In this document: piece after piece, positions 63,333 through 64,000 of the stretch | Layout: every line of letters starts with the position of its first letter | Numbering within the stretch: the stretch's first letter is position 1 | From: Chitinophagaceae bacterium PMP191F | Lineage (GTDB): Bacteria; Bacteroidota; Bacteroidia; Chitinophagales; Chitinophagaceae | NCBI GenBank assembly: GCA_001302245.1 | Contig: LGYU01000009.1 | Span: 124,001 to 188,000 of the forward strand | DNA length: 64,000 nucleotides | Direction of reading: 5' to 3' | Position numbers and translations under genes: made by a program | Notes under the pieces: generated by a model | What the model saw: only the letters and a program-made list of their open reading frames with translations | Told to the model about the DNA's origin: nothing | Database searches by the model: none

Positions 63333-64000
63333 ATGAAAGCAATTATAGCAGAAAAACCAAGCGTAGCCCGTGAAATAGCCTCCCTGTTGGGAGCCACCGA
63401 AAAAAAGGATGGCTACGTAACAGGCAATGGCTATCAGGTTACGTGGGCATTCGGGCATTTGGTCGGTTTGGCAATGCCGGAAGATTATGGGTTTTCGGGT
63501 TTCCAAAAGGAAGCCCTGCCCATATTGCCCAACCCTTTTTTATTGACGGTACGCAAAGTGCGAAAAGAAAAAGCCTATGTTCCCGATAGTGGAGCGGTAA
63601 AGCAGTTGAAAATTATTGAACAGGTTATCGGGCGTTGCGATAGCATTATTGTTGCTACCGATGCGGGACGTGAGGGTGAACTCATCTTCAGGTATATTTA
63701 TGAATACCTGAAATGCAGCAAACCTTTTCAGCGTTTATGGATAAGTTCATTGACTGAAAAAGCCATCAGGCAAGGTTTTGATAATCTAAAACCCGGAGGT
63801 GATTTCGATGGGCTGTACCGTGCCGGGCAAGCACGAAGCCAAGCCGATTGGCTCGTAGGCATCAATGCTTCACAGGCATTGAGCATTGCAGGGCGTGGTT
63901 TGTTTTCGCTGGGGCGTGTGCAAACGCCTACACTCGCACTCATCTGTAAACGATATTTGGAGAACAAAAATTTTGCTGTCAAAAAATATTGGCAGATACA
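63333..64000 (+). CDS. topB: DNA topoisomerase III (partial, runs off the window)
   Basis: The open frame starts at ATG 63333 and continues to the window edge (222 codons). It begins MKAIIAEKPSVAREIASLLG, the TOPRIM start, then VTWAFGHLVGLAMPEDYG, the TOPRIM acidic motif ATDAGREGELIFRYIYEYL, QARSQADWLVGINASQAL and GRGLFSLGRVQTPTLALICK. The active-site Tyr is expected past the edge. In CTnDOT this gene is exc, needed for excision. Confidence 0.95.
   Translation, partial: MKAIIAEKPSVAREIASLLGATEKKDGYVTGNGYQVTWAFGHLVGLAMPEDYGFSGFQKEALPILPNPFLLTVRKVRKEKAYVPDSGAVKQLKIIEQVIGRCDSIIVATDAGREGELIFRYIYEYLKCSKPFQRLWISSLTEKAIRQGFDNLKPGGDFDGLYRAGQARSQADWLVGINASQALSIAGRGLFSLGRVQTPTLALICKRYLENKNFAVKKYWQI

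Noticed and set aside
1-64000. CRISPR array
   Set aside because: I found no regularly spaced direct repeats with unique spacers and no cas genes; the dispersed repeats are irregular and single-copy per gap.

Overview
The window looks like a chromosome segment of a Bacteroidota bacterium, most likely family Chitinophagaceae. The clues are two SusC/SusD (RagA/RagB) pairs, an ECF sigma/FecR/STN-receptor cascade, DUF1573 and DUF3857 proteins, a fused alpha/beta E1 2-oxoacid dehydrogenase, promoters with the TAnnTTTG -7 box, weak Shine-Dalgarno signals, and a CTnDOT-type RteC/TopB module at the right end. The family assignment is inference from gene content, not from a marker gene.

Layout. 1-63 is the 3' end of an unidentified gene with its terminator. 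442-2913 (-) is phosphoenolpyruvate synthase and 3196-4740 (-) a secreted beta-helix protein. 5447-17702 (+) is a nutrient-uptake locus: SusC1/SusD1, a terminator, then an ECF sigma factor, a FecR-type anti-sigma factor, an STN-domain SusC2 and SusD2. 17806-21263 (-) holds a membrane ankyrin-repeat protein and a UvrD-like helicase with a SANT/HTH-like tail. A tRNA-Met(CAT) at 21648 has a textbook promoter and terminator; beside it are a probable 5'-truncated HEPN-like gene and a secreted calcium-loop protein. 23403-31418 has a CE15 glucuronoyl esterase, an HPP membrane protein, an aminotransferase, an M28 peptidase, a Rossmann-fold protein and a Na+/H+ antiporter.

31646-36013 is a molybdenum-cofactor cluster (xdhC, a MocA/MobA-like nucleotidyltransferase, moaA, a 25-aa membrane peptide, a TSUP permease, moaD, moaE) without an apoenzyme gene in view. 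36183-39608 has an M20 amidohydrolase, a FadR-type regulator and an Fsr-like MFS exporter. 39840-43294 has two DUF1573 proteins and the fused E1. 43562-47678 encodes two DUF3857/transglutaminase-fold proteins, the second without a visible catalytic cysteine. 47805-57236 is housekeeping and transport: TRIC channel, PhzF, DCC protein, YebC, APC permease, DAACS symporter, DedA, MFS, GT9. 57318-59549 (-) is an ECF42 sigma factor with NTF2-like and DGPF/YCII partners. From 59956 to the end is the edge of an integrative conjugative element: rteC, two HTH proteins, a DUF3945 protein and topoisomerase III, which runs off the window.

Three signals cut across genes. First, a family of composite intergenic repeats sits in gaps between ordinary genes, including a 73-nt inverted pair about 90% identical. 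Second, three genes have a TAnnTTTG box ending exactly 4 nt before the ATG, suggesting leaderless mRNAs. Third, several genes have anomalous 5' ends (TTG/GTG starts, or extended homology upstream of the only ATG).
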